Below are positions 50,902-59,435 of a stretch of 64,000 nt of DNA, piece by piece. The stretch lies in NCBI RefSeq assembly GCF_000271665.2, contig NZ_CP010978.1, forward strand, positions 4,447,001-4,511,000, written 5' to 3'. The notes beneath the pieces were generated by a model. That model saw only the letters and a program-made list of their open reading frames with translations, made no database searches and had not been told where the DNA came from. The stretch's first letter is position 1; each line of letters starts with the position of its first letter. The translations under genes were made by a program, and so were the position numbers. The stretch comes from Pelosinus fermentans JBW45 (GTDB taxonomy: Bacteria > Bacillota > Negativicutes > DSM-13327).

Positions 50902-51171
50902 TTAAATATCTGTTTTACTAGCTTCATCAAACACTTTACGTACAATGTCTTTAGTAGTGCCACCTTCAAAAGCTTTATGATTTCCTACATAGTAAGTTGG
51001 AACATAATAGTAATCGTATTGCTTTGCAATTGCAGGCGTCTTCTCTTCATCAATGATTTCTACATTAATGTCTTTATATTCCGGTTTCTCTCGCCTTACT
51101 TCATCAATCCAATTAATTGCTCTTTTACAATGAGGGCACCAATCCGTTACAAGTACAGTAATATCTTTCAT
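50902..51171 (-). CDS. Glutaredoxin/thioredoxin-like protein
   Basis: 89 residues, thioredoxin fold with redox motif DWCPHCKRA near residue 10 and the cis-proline in YYVPTYYVG. ATG at 51171 has AAGGTGG 7 bases upstream. Small cytoplasmic disulfide reductant. Its CPHC site differs from classic CPYC glutaredoxins. Downstream of a radical SAM gene on the same strand but probably a separate unit. Confidence 0.85.
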   Translation of the reverse strand: MKDITVLVTDWCPHCKRAINWIDEVRREKPEYKDINVEIIDEEKTPAIAKQYDYYYVPTYYVGNHKAFEGGTTKDIVRKVFDEASKTDI

Positions 51172-51273
51172 AAATCTACCACCTTTCTTATAAATTGCAT
51201 TCTGTAAGACTGTTGTCAATTATATTAGAGTGGTTAAAAGAAGCAATACAACACTCATAATTGACAAGACTCT

Positions 51274-52398
51274 CTACAAAATCATCTCTCCTGGTTTATA
51301 GCCGTCGGGCAATTCTTCTTCACTTAAAAATTTGAAATTGTCATCACGCAGTATTGGTAAAAATGCTTCGTATGGAATCCTGGAAAACTCACCGGCATAA
51401 TTACTGGCTCCGAACCACTTACCCTCTTTGCTGCTCAAATTTAAATCTCTAGCAAATTTTGTATAGTTTGAGCAATCATGTACTACTAAATTCCACTTAT
51501 CTTCATCGGCTATTTTCATGAATTTCATAGTTAATTCCCTACTCCAAATTGGAGATATATAGCCATGTCTGGAAATATACATATTTTCCCCATAATAATT
51601 GCCTATGTTATTCTCATTTAAATGTAATTCTGCACAATTGATAAAATCGAGTTTTGTCTCTAAGATTGCTTGCTTTTTCTTAAAAAAAGCTTCGAAAAAC
51701 TCAGGAGTCATTGGAGTTTCAATACCTACATTTTTAATATATTTTTTCGCTATTCCAATATTTTCAATAACTTTGTCTGAACATCTGGCAGCACCCAAGT
51801 TGAAACGTATCTCGTTAAGACCGGCTTCACCTAATGCTTTCAATGTCTCTTCCGTAGCTAAAGTACCATTTGTATATAGATGTTGATAAATTTGAGCATC
51901 ACTAAATTTCTTTATTACCGAATAGTATTTTTCAATTTCCATGAATGGCTCCAAATAAACGTAGGAAATGCCAGTGGGTTTCTGGTGGATGGAAAGAAGT
52001 AAATCAATATCCTTCTCATAAAATTTTGTTCCTCCAATTTCCCACATACCTTCGCCAACTGGAGGAATATCTTCTAGTTCTCCATAATTATAACAGAACT
52101 TACACTCTATGTTACATTTGTTCGTTTTCCTAATTGCACTGAGTCCAGTGCCTAACAAACAAGAACGACAGCCTTTTGAGAATTTACTTTCATTCCCCAC
52201 AAAAAAAGTTCTATTCTCCAAAGTTTTTAAACTTCTAATTTCAGACATTAACGTATCATTTCTATGATCGATCGCTGCCTCAAGTTGCGCAAAGGTAGCG
52301 TAAATGATTTCTTGTTGTTTTATCATAAGTTCCTCTTCCTCTGGCAATATTGAAAAAAATTCAAACCATATCAATGCATCTTTTTTTGAAATTTTCAT
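51274..52398 (-). CDS. Radical SAM protein
   Basis: 374 residues. The cluster motif is CNIECKFCYNYG (CxxxCxxC, about residue 95), preceded by a second pair in KGCRSCLLGTG. Later parts, ISYVYLEPFMEIE and YTNGTLATEETLKALGEAGL, fit the SAM barrel. It has no recognisable SPASM domain. GGAGG precedes the ATG. No precursor peptide or partner is seen within 500 bp, so the substrate is unknown. Confidence 0.85.
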   Translation of the reverse strand: MKISKKDALIWFEFFSILPEEEELMIKQQEIIYATFAQLEAAIDHRNDTLMSEIRSLKTLENRTFFVGNESKFSKGCRSCLLGTGLSAIRKTNKCNIECKFCYNYGELEDIPPVGEGMWEIGGTKFYEKDIDLLLSIHQKPTGISYVYLEPFMEIEKYYSVIKKFSDAQIYQHLYTNGTLATEETLKALGEAGLNEIRFNLGAARCSDKVIENIGIAKKYIKNVGIETPMTPEFFEAFFKKKQAILETKLDFINCAELHLNENNIGNYYGENMYISRHGYISPIWSRELTMKFMKIADEDKWNLVVHDCSNYTKFARDLNLSSKEGKWFGASNYAGEFSRIPYEAFLPILRDDNFKFLSEEELPDGYKPGEMIL

Positions 52399-52472
52399 AA
52401 TGTATCCTCCTCTAATTAATCCGTTAGTGTAAAATTTTTAACACTGTTTTTTAGATTTTCTCTTTATATATC

Positions 52473-52521
52473 AAGGGTTGCATTGTTTTTTATACAAAAA
52501 AAACCAATGCAACCCTTTTTT
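52473..52521. terminator. Hairpin AAGGGTTGCATTG/CAATGCAACCCTT
   Basis: Perfect 13-bp stem with a T-run on both strands, upstream of the radical SAM gene. A TATAAT and AAAGGAG follow it at 52525-52563 but lead only to an 11-codon frame, so a lost gene is likely. Confidence 0.6.
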
Positions 52522-52747
52522 GGTATAATTGAGTTCACTTATAACACAAAACTATCTAAAAGGAGAGTGTCATTGTTGAAACCCAATTATATCATTTTTA
52601 TTCTTATATAATCAATATTTATTAAAACAGATAGATCAGCTACTTTTAGAATTCTTCAATGAAACCAATATATATAATCGTCCACCTCCTTTGCGTTATT
52701 GTGGACATACTCTAGTCAGCATTTTGTCGATGTGACAACTGGGCCAG

Positions 52748-52860
52748 CTATTGATTTAGCATACCCACCAATTCTGTGGTGAAACGAGCGTGGTTCTTGG
52801 GATTTTTGTCCAGTATATCTACAAGAAGTTGAGTTGCTTCCTGAATCAATAGGGAAAATC
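52748..52860 (-). pseudogene. C-terminal fragment of an unidentified helical protein
   Basis: Encodes LLIQEATQLLVDILDKNPKN, then HARFTTELVGMLNQ and stop. It looks like a protein end, perhaps of a regulator. Its 5' side stops at the inverted repeat 52864-52946. The rest of 52399-53007 has no gene. Confidence 0.45.
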
Positions 52861-52863
52861 TCC

Positions 52864-52946
52864 GGGGTCAGGCTTGACTTGTTAAAATAATTGACTTATT
52901 ACTATTACAAAATTAAGTCAATTTCCAACAAGTCAAGTCTGACCCC
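52864..52946. repeat. GGGGTCAG...CTGACCCC inverted repeat
   Basis: Arms GGGGTCAG-CTTGACTTGTT / AACAAGTCAAG-CTGACCCC with an inner TTGACTT/AAGTCAA pair. A further REP-like family, seen once here. Confidence 0.75.
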
Positions 52947-53007
52947 AAAAATATCTGATGGTAGACCATATTCAACGCCAAATCACTTGTTCTACTATCG
53001 GGCAGGA

Positions 53008-53334
53008 TTACAGGGCTGATCGTCCGATACGTTTAAGGATGCTAGTCCTAGGCGCATCCCGCAACATTGCAGTAGCCTCTTTTAGCCCGGATTTTGCAGC
53101 ACTCATATGAGCATGAAAGGCTTCTACATTTTCCCACTCTTGGGTTGAGTAAAAAGTCCCGGGGTCATTGCTGTCTTCAAAGATTTCATAGCTCAAGAGC
53201 CCAGGCTTTTCCGTTGTCGCTATCGTTGTCGTAAAAACCTTTCGTGCAACCTCTTCTTCGCCATCTTTAGCATGAATTTCAATGAATACTGTTACACTGT
53301 TGGGGTATTTGTTACTGTCGTTTGTTGTATCCAT
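53008..53334 (-). CDS. ABM-domain (antibiotic biosynthesis monooxygenase-like) protein
   Basis: 108 residues with the ferredoxin-like ABM fold: VTVFIEIHAKDGEEE, the PGLLSYEIFEDSNDPGTF core and STQEWENVEAFHAHM. These small dimers include quinol monooxygenases and heme-degrading enzymes; the exact activity cannot be set. GAGGAGG precedes the ATG. Transcribed alone. Confidence 0.8.
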   Translation of the reverse strand: MDTTNDSNKYPNSVTVFIEIHAKDGEEEVARKVFTTTIATTEKPGLLSYEIFEDSNDPGTFYSTQEWENVEAFHAHMSAAKSGLKEATAMLRDAPRTSILKRIGRSAL

Positions 53335-53476
53335 ACAATCCTCCTCTTTTTCTGACTTGACTTACTTATATGAAATATTATCTCACTGGGAATACGTCAA
53401 AATTCAAAAACTGTCGACATACTACTTGTCGCTAGATAAATCTTCATAATTATTTGCAAATCTCATGAGACGCGGA

Positions 53477-53527
53477 TCGAGTAGCCGGGGCTTCACAGCC
53501 CCAAGTCCGGGTAGAAGGACTACGCAA
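53477..53527 (+). other. Structured motif copy B (CCGGGTAGAAGG)
   Basis: Three stems can be drawn: GTAG with CTAC, GGGGCT/AGCCCC, and AGTCC/GGACT around the loop GGGTAGAA. It matches 21344-21401 in loop and outer stem but not in the inner stems. Identity unknown. It lies just past the end of the sigma-54 activator gene. Confidence 0.5.
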
Positions 53528-53575
53528 ACCCTTAGGACTTGCGTTTTAAGCATGGTCACATCATAAGGACATTTT

Positions 53576-55567
53576 TCAGGATTGCATTTTACGGTACAGA
53601 GTTTTGCGGGCAATTTCTAGTTCCCGGGCTGCCGCACTGACATTACCACCGTGTTTTGACAACATGGCAAAAATATGCTGTTGTTCAGTTTCTTTCATTA
53701 GCTGTCGCTGCTGCTTGCGAATGGCAGTAACATCCAAAGTCTGAGAAGGCAAAGGTGCCGGATGATGAGCTGCTTTTGGGGACATATAGATCTCCGAGGG
53801 AAGATCAGACAAAGTAATTATTTCCGTCTCGGTCAAGCTTATAGCCCGTTCAACTATATTTTGCAATTCACGCACATTTCCTGGCCAATCATACTGCTGC
53901 AAGAACTGAATAAATTCAGGTCCAACAACGAAATTCCGTCCCCGGTCCCGGCCAAGTTTCTCTAAAAAATAGGTAAACAATAACAGGATGTCTTTAGACC
54001 GATTGCGCAGCGGTGGCAGAGTTATTGAAATAACATTCAGCCGATAATAAAGGTCCTGACGGAATGCTCCATTTTCCACCTGGTGTAATAAATTTTTGTT
54101 GGTTGCACAGATGAACCGCACATTTACAGGAATCACCTTGGTGCTGCCAATGCGCGTCAATTTCTTTTCCTCCAGTACTCTCAGTAACGCTACTTGTTGC
54201 TCGAACGGCATGTCACCAATCTCGTCGAGAAACAGGGTGCCGCCGGAGGCTAGTTCGAATTTTCCCGGTTTTCCTCCAGATTTGGCCCCAGTGAAGGCAC
54301 CATCGGCATAGCCAAAGAGTTCGCTGCCGATTAGTTCCCGCGGGATGACGCCACAATTTACCGCCACAAAGGGGCCATTTTGCTGTTCACTGCGATTATG
54401 GATGGCTTGAGCAAAAATCTCTTTGCCCGTGCCGCTTTCACCTTGCAGAAGAATATTGAACGAGGTGGTAGCTGCAAGAGAAGCCACACGTTTTGTTTCT
54501 AGTATTTCGGTACTTTCGCCGATAATATTGTCAAATTGCAAGGTTGCATTATAGCCGCTTAAGCGACTAATCAGATTTTGGATTTGCTTAATCGGGCGCA
54601 AAATGATTACCCCGCCGATAACCTTTCCCTGTTCATCAGTTAAGGGCTCGCCCGATGTAAAACAATGCAGCGTGCCTTTCTTGGTGTCTACTATTAGTTC
54701 GACATCTTCATAACGCTCCTTATGATACAGCATTCTTCGTGCCAATGCTGCTTTGCTGCCAAATAGCCGTTCAATGGGCATCCCTAATGCGTCTTGAGCT
54801 GCGCCACTCAGAATTTCTTTTGCAACTGGGTTTATCTGATTGATAATGCCTTGGTCATCAACCATTAGTACGCCGTCCGAGATGGTATTGAATATGTTGG
54901 TCAAACGGTTATTTGAAAAAGCCAGTTCCCTGTTTTTTAGTCGAACGTCAATCTGGGCCATAATCGCTTCGGCGGCCGAAACGGCCATTCCTAGGGTGTG
55001 TAAGTGGGTCATATGCGAAGCGCCGGAAATATCTAATATGCCAATTATCTGTCGGCGGTTATCGAAAATAGGAGCTGCCGAACACGTTAATCCGTGATGT
55101 TTCCGGCAGTAATGCTCGGCACCTGAAATCTGGATAGGTGACTGAATTGCAGCTACAGTTCCAATTGCATTAGTGCCAGCTTCAGCTTCCTGCCAGGATG
55201 CACCTCGGAAAAAATTATTGGTCAAAGGGTTATTCAAGGTATTGGCATCACCAAGCAGTTCCATAATACAGCCATGTTCATTGGCCAAAACAACAACAAA
55301 CCCTGAACCGCGGACAAATTCATATAGGTTGGCCATAAAAGGTTTGGCAATGATGATCAAGTCCTCTTTTTCGGCCAATAACTTATTCAGTACTGCGTCG
55401 TCCAACTGGTGATGGAGTGCATCATTATAAGGATTGACGTTGTTTTTTCGGCATCGAATCCAAGATTCGTTAACCTGTGGGCGTAGCTTAACACCACTGT
55501 TTTTCCCATCGATAAAATTCTTCCAGGCAGGAAGAACCGCGTCCTTGTAGTTGTTAGCTGGAGACAT
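53576..55567 (-). CDS. Sigma-54-dependent activator (AcoR/DhaR-like)
   Basis: 663 residues: N-terminal GAF-type sensor (about 60-200), PAS (about 220-330, DGVLMVDDQGIINQINPV), AAA+ domain with Walker A GESGTGKE, GAFTGA loop, Walker B GGTLFLDEIGDMP, and a C-terminal Fis-type helix-turn-helix (GNVSAAARELEIARKTLYRK). GGGGGTG precedes the ATG. It is divergent from a -24/-12 promoter with paired upstream boxes, so it almost certainly activates the alcohol dehydrogenase/Nfn-like operon in response to a small molecule such as an alcohol or aldehyde. Confidence 0.94.
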   Translation of the reverse strand: MSPANNYKDAVLPAWKNFIDGKNSGVKLRPQVNESWIRCRKNNVNPYNDALHHQLDDAVLNKLLAEKEDLIIIAKPFMANLYEFVRGSGFVVVLANEHGCIMELLGDANTLNNPLTNNFFRGASWQEAEAGTNAIGTVAAIQSPIQISGAEHYCRKHHGLTCSAAPIFDNRRQIIGILDISGASHMTHLHTLGMAVSAAEAIMAQIDVRLKNRELAFSNNRLTNIFNTISDGVLMVDDQGIINQINPVAKEILSGAAQDALGMPIERLFGSKAALARRMLYHKERYEDVELIVDTKKGTLHCFTSGEPLTDEQGKVIGGVIILRPIKQIQNLISRLSGYNATLQFDNIIGESTEILETKRVASLAATTSFNILLQGESGTGKEIFAQAIHNRSEQQNGPFVAVNCGVIPRELIGSELFGYADGAFTGAKSGGKPGKFELASGGTLFLDEIGDMPFEQQVALLRVLEEKKLTRIGSTKVIPVNVRFICATNKNLLHQVENGAFRQDLYYRLNVISITLPPLRNRSKDILLLFTYFLEKLGRDRGRNFVVGPEFIQFLQQYDWPGNVRELQNIVERAISLTETEIITLSDLPSEIYMSPKAAHHPAPLPSQTLDVTAIRKQQRQLMKETEQQHIFAMLSKHGGNVSAAARELEIARKTLYRKMQS

Positions 55568-55650
55568 AGCAGATTCACCCCCTGTGATATTTATAAGAAT
55601 ATGTTTCGCTGAATTTATATTTATACCTGCATGAATTTTCAGAAATCATA

Positions 55651-55710
55651 TGTAACAATAGTGTTTCTTTAATGTATACATGATGTAACCATGGCGACGA
55701 AAATGTTACA
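55651..55710. promoter_or_regulatory. Candidate upstream activator sites
   Basis: TGTAACAATAGTGTTTC at 55651 and TGTAAC (55684) facing TGTTACA (55704) are related half sites 100-160 bp upstream of the sigma-54 promoter, the right distance for enhancer binding. Confidence 0.6.
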
Positions 55711-55808
55711 TATTTCACATATAATCAAGACCGTAAAAGAGTGCCGCAGTGCGCAAAATCCCTGTAAATAGTTATATGTCCGAAAGTTGATGCAGTTCCG
55801 AGCTATAT

Positions 55809-55825
55809 TGGCATGATACTTGCTT
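55809..55825 (+). promoter_or_regulatory. Sigma-54 (-24/-12) promoter
   Basis: TGGCATGATACTTGCTT: GG at 55810-55811 and GC at 55822-55823 with exactly 10 bases between, matching the sigma-54 consensus. Transcription would start near 55835, 40 bp before the alcohol dehydrogenase gene. Confidence 0.88.
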
Positions 55826-55874
55826 ACTATAGTAAATGCATAGTGCAAAAAAAATATAAAGGCAGGGAATCAAT

Positions 55875-57074
55875 ATGTGGGATCAACAAATTGACATTAA
55901 TCAGGTAGTCGAGATCAGGACAAAAACAACGACGTATTTGGGTGTGGGCGCAATCAATAAAATGTTTGATATTGCCAATATCCTTGTTGAGCGGGGAATT
56001 AAGAAGACGGTTATTGTAACAGGAAAAGGTTCACATATTAAGTCAGGTGCTTGGGATGTTGTGAAAAAAGCCCTCGACGAAAAAGGGATCGAGTATATCC
56101 TGTATAGTAAAATCACTCCCAATCCTACAGCTGACCATGTCGATGAAGCGGTAGAAATCGCCCGTGATTTTGGGGCGTCAACTGTTATTGCCATTGGTGG
56201 AGGCAGTCCAATTGATGCTGGTAAATGTGTTGCCATTCTGCTAGCTTACCCGGATAAAACAGCGCGGGATCTGTGCGAATTTAAATTCGAAGTCGAACAA
56301 GCCGTTCCCATCATTGCCATCAATTTGACTCATGGTACGGGTACTGAAGTTGACAGGTTTGCGGTAGTTTCTATTCCTGAAAAAGATTTTAAACCGGCAC
56401 TGGCCTTCGATTGCATTTATCCGCTATATTCCATTGACGATCCGGCGCTCATGACAAAGCTACCAGCCGATCAAACGTCATATGTTTCAATAGACGCCAT
56501 TAATCACGTTATTGAAGCAGCAACTACTAAGCTGGGAAATCCTTTCGCCATCACGCTGGCCAAAGAAACAATAGCTATTATTGCCAAATATTTACCACTA
56601 GCAAGGAAAAATCCTACTGATCTTACTGCTCGTTACCATCTGCTCTACGCTTCGATGATTGCCGGTGTTTCTTTCGACAATGGTCTTCTTCATTTGACAC
56701 ATGCCCTTGAACATCCGCTCAGCGGTCTAAAACCAGAATTAGCGCATGGCCTTGGTTTAGGAATTATACTACCGGCAGTAGTAAAACAAATTTATCCGGC
56801 AAAAGCGAAAATACTTGCCGACATCCTGGCTCCCCTTCTACCCGGACTTAAAGGAACTCCAGACGAAGCCGATAAAGTTTATGAAGATCTTAAACAGTGG
56901 CTAACAGAAGCGGGCATCAAAGAGCACCTATCCGAAGAAGGATTCTCGGTACATGATGTTGACAACTTGATCAAACTAGCCTTCGAGACCCCCAGCCTTG
57001 GGGCGTTGCTAAGCATGGCACCCATCGAAGCCACTAAGGAAGTTGTCAAGAAAATATATATCGATTCGATGTAA
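55875..57074 (+). CDS. Iron-containing alcohol dehydrogenase
   Basis: 399 residues, group III NAD(P)-dependent dehydrogenase. Nucleotide-binding GGGSPIDAGK (about residue 105), a THGTGTEVDRFAV block and metal-binding histidines in DAINHVIEA, HLTHALEHPLSG and ELAHGLGLG. First gene behind the sigma-54 promoter. It would oxidise or form an alcohol; NfnAB-like genes follow at once, suggesting that its NADH or NADPH is coupled to ferredoxin. Confidence 0.92.
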   Translation: MWDQQIDINQVVEIRTKTTTYLGVGAINKMFDIANILVERGIKKTVIVTGKGSHIKSGAWDVVKKALDEKGIEYILYSKITPNPTADHVDEAVEIARDFGASTVIAIGGGSPIDAGKCVAILLAYPDKTARDLCEFKFEVEQAVPIIAINLTHGTGTEVDRFAVVSIPEKDFKPALAFDCIYPLYSIDDPALMTKLPADQTSYVSIDAINHVIEAATTKLGNPFAITLAKETIAIIAKYLPLARKNPTDLTARYHLLYASMIAGVSFDNGLLHLTHALEHPLSGLKPELAHGLGLGIILPAVVKQIYPAKAKILADILAPLLPGLKGTPDEADKVYEDLKQWLTEAGIKEHLSEEGFSVHDVDNLIKLAFETPSLGALLSMAPIEATKEVVKKIYIDSM

Positions 57075-57135
57075 TAGATATTTAAGTAGTTCAAGCAGTA
57101 AGTGTTTCTTAGGAATTTTCGAAAGGAGTTTGCAT

Positions 57136-57972
57136 ATGTACACTGTTACTAAAATAGAAGAATTGTCGCCAGGAGTAAAGGCCTTTGTCATTAAGGCTCC
57201 GCTTATTGCTCACAAGTGCCAGCCGGGACAGTTTGTTATTCTGCGCATTGACGAGGATGGGGAGCGTATTCCGTTGACTATTGCTGATTTTAACCGTGAG
57301 GCCGGAACCATCAGCCTGATTTTTCAGGAGGTAGGGCGTACCTCCCGACAGTTGGGAGCCCTGTGTACGGGAGAGACCATTCTTGATGTAGCTGGTCCTT
57401 TGGGACAAGCCACCCATATTAAACAATTTGGTACTGTTGTCTGCATCGGCGGCGGTATCGGCGTCGCCCCAGTGTATCCCATAGCTCGGGCTTACAAGGA
57501 GGCTGGCAACAAAGTGATATCGATTATTGGCGCTCGTAATGCTGATCTCCTGATTCTGGAAAAAGAAATGGCGGCTGTAAGCGATACGCTATATATTACC
57601 ACTGACGATGGCTCTAAAGGCTGCAAAGGATTGGTCATCAATCCCCTGCAAGAACTGATTGCTGACGGGGAAAAAATCGCCCTGGTAATGGCTATCGGTC
57701 CGGTTATTATGATGCGTGGCGTGGCTGATGTCACTCGGCCATATGGTATCCCCACCATTGTCAGCCTCAACCCTATCATGGTTGATGGGACGGGAATGTG
57801 TGGGGGCTGCCGGGTAAGTGTGGCTAATCAGAATAAATTTGCCTGTGTGGACGGACCGGAATTTAATGCTCACGAAGTAGACTTTGACGGACTGATGACC
57901 AGGCAGCGGATATATCGCGAGCACGAGAAAATGGAACACCGATTTGAGGGGGGATGCTCATGTCATCGTTAA
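57136..57972 (+). CDS. NfnA-like ferredoxin:NADP oxidoreductase FAD/2Fe-2S subunit
   Basis: 278 residues. FAD-binding region RIPLTIADFN, NAD-binding GGGIGVAPVYPIA and a C-terminal 2Fe-2S motif (GMCGGCRVS, then FACVDGPEF), as in NfnA and sulfide dehydrogenase SudB. AAGGAG 7 bases before ATG at 57136. Forms a heterodimer with the next protein in the known enzymes, which bifurcate electrons between NADH, NADPH and ferredoxin. Confidence 0.88.
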   Translation: MYTVTKIEELSPGVKAFVIKAPLIAHKCQPGQFVILRIDEDGERIPLTIADFNREAGTISLIFQEVGRTSRQLGALCTGETILDVAGPLGQATHIKQFGTVVCIGGGIGVAPVYPIARAYKEAGNKVISIIGARNADLLILEKEMAAVSDTLYITTDDGSKGCKGLVINPLQELIADGEKIALVMAIGPVIMMRGVADVTRPYGIPTIVSLNPIMVDGTGMCGGCRVSVANQNKFACVDGPEFNAHEVDFDGLMTRQRIYREHEKMEHRFEGGCSCHR

Positions 57973-58370
57973 AGAATAAAATGCCTGAACAGTCTCCCCA
58001 AGTTCGCCGCCACAATTTTGATGAAGTCGCCCTTGGATACGGAGCGGCTATAGCCAAACTTGAGGCAGCGCGCTGCCTACAATGCAAAACTGCGCCATGC
58101 CGCAAGGGATGCCCGGTAGAGGTTGATATTCCCGGGTTTATAAAAGAAATTAAAGGAGGCAACTTTGACACTGCCATCAAGACGATTAAAAAGAAAAATA
58201 ATCTTCCTGCAGTTTGCGGCCGCGTCTGTCCCCAGGAAGACCAGTGCGAGAAGTTCTGCGTTCTCGGCAAGAAGGGCGAACCAGTAGGGATTGGGCGTCT
58301 AGAACGATTCGCAGCTGATTATGCCCTGCAGCAAAACCATGAAGAACAGAACCTGAAGGCAACAGAATAA
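57960..58370 (+). CDS. NfnB/GltA-like subunit, N-terminal iron-sulfur part (ends at in-frame TAA)
   Basis: About 136 residues. Two 4Fe-4S-type Cys sets: CLQCKTAPCRKGCPV and CGRVCPQEDQCEKFC. It ends at TAA (58368-58370) in the linker before the FAD domain; the same frame continues as the downstream gene without shift. ATG at 57960 has GAGGGGGG 6 bases upstream and overlaps the nfnA-like gene. In relatives this is one chain of about 460 residues. Either a nonsense mutation, a true split gene, or a base error. Confidence 0.8.
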   Translation: MSSLKNKMPEQSPQVRRHNFDEVALGYGAAIAKLEAARCLQCKTAPCRKGCPVEVDIPGFIKEIKGGNFDTAIKTIKKKNNLPAVCGRVCPQEDQCEKFCVLGKKGEPVGIGRLERFAADYALQQNHEEQNLKATE

Positions 58371-59351
<981 letters not shown>

Positions 59352-59384
59352 AATTAGGAATTGAAATAATGCATATGATTAGAA

Positions 59385-59414
59385 AGGACACATTGAGGAA
59401 ATTCAATGTGTCCT
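59385..59414. terminator. Bidirectional terminator
   Basis: AGGACACATTGA/TCAATGTGTCCT stem between the convergent nfnB-like and adhE genes. Confidence 0.85.
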
Positions 59415-59435
59415 ATTTTCTGATTTTTATAGTGC

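Noticed and set aside
53422-53613. Minus-strand frame of 63 aa after the sigma-54 activator
   Set aside because: It runs through the structured motif copy B and part of the activator gene end, with no ribosome site.
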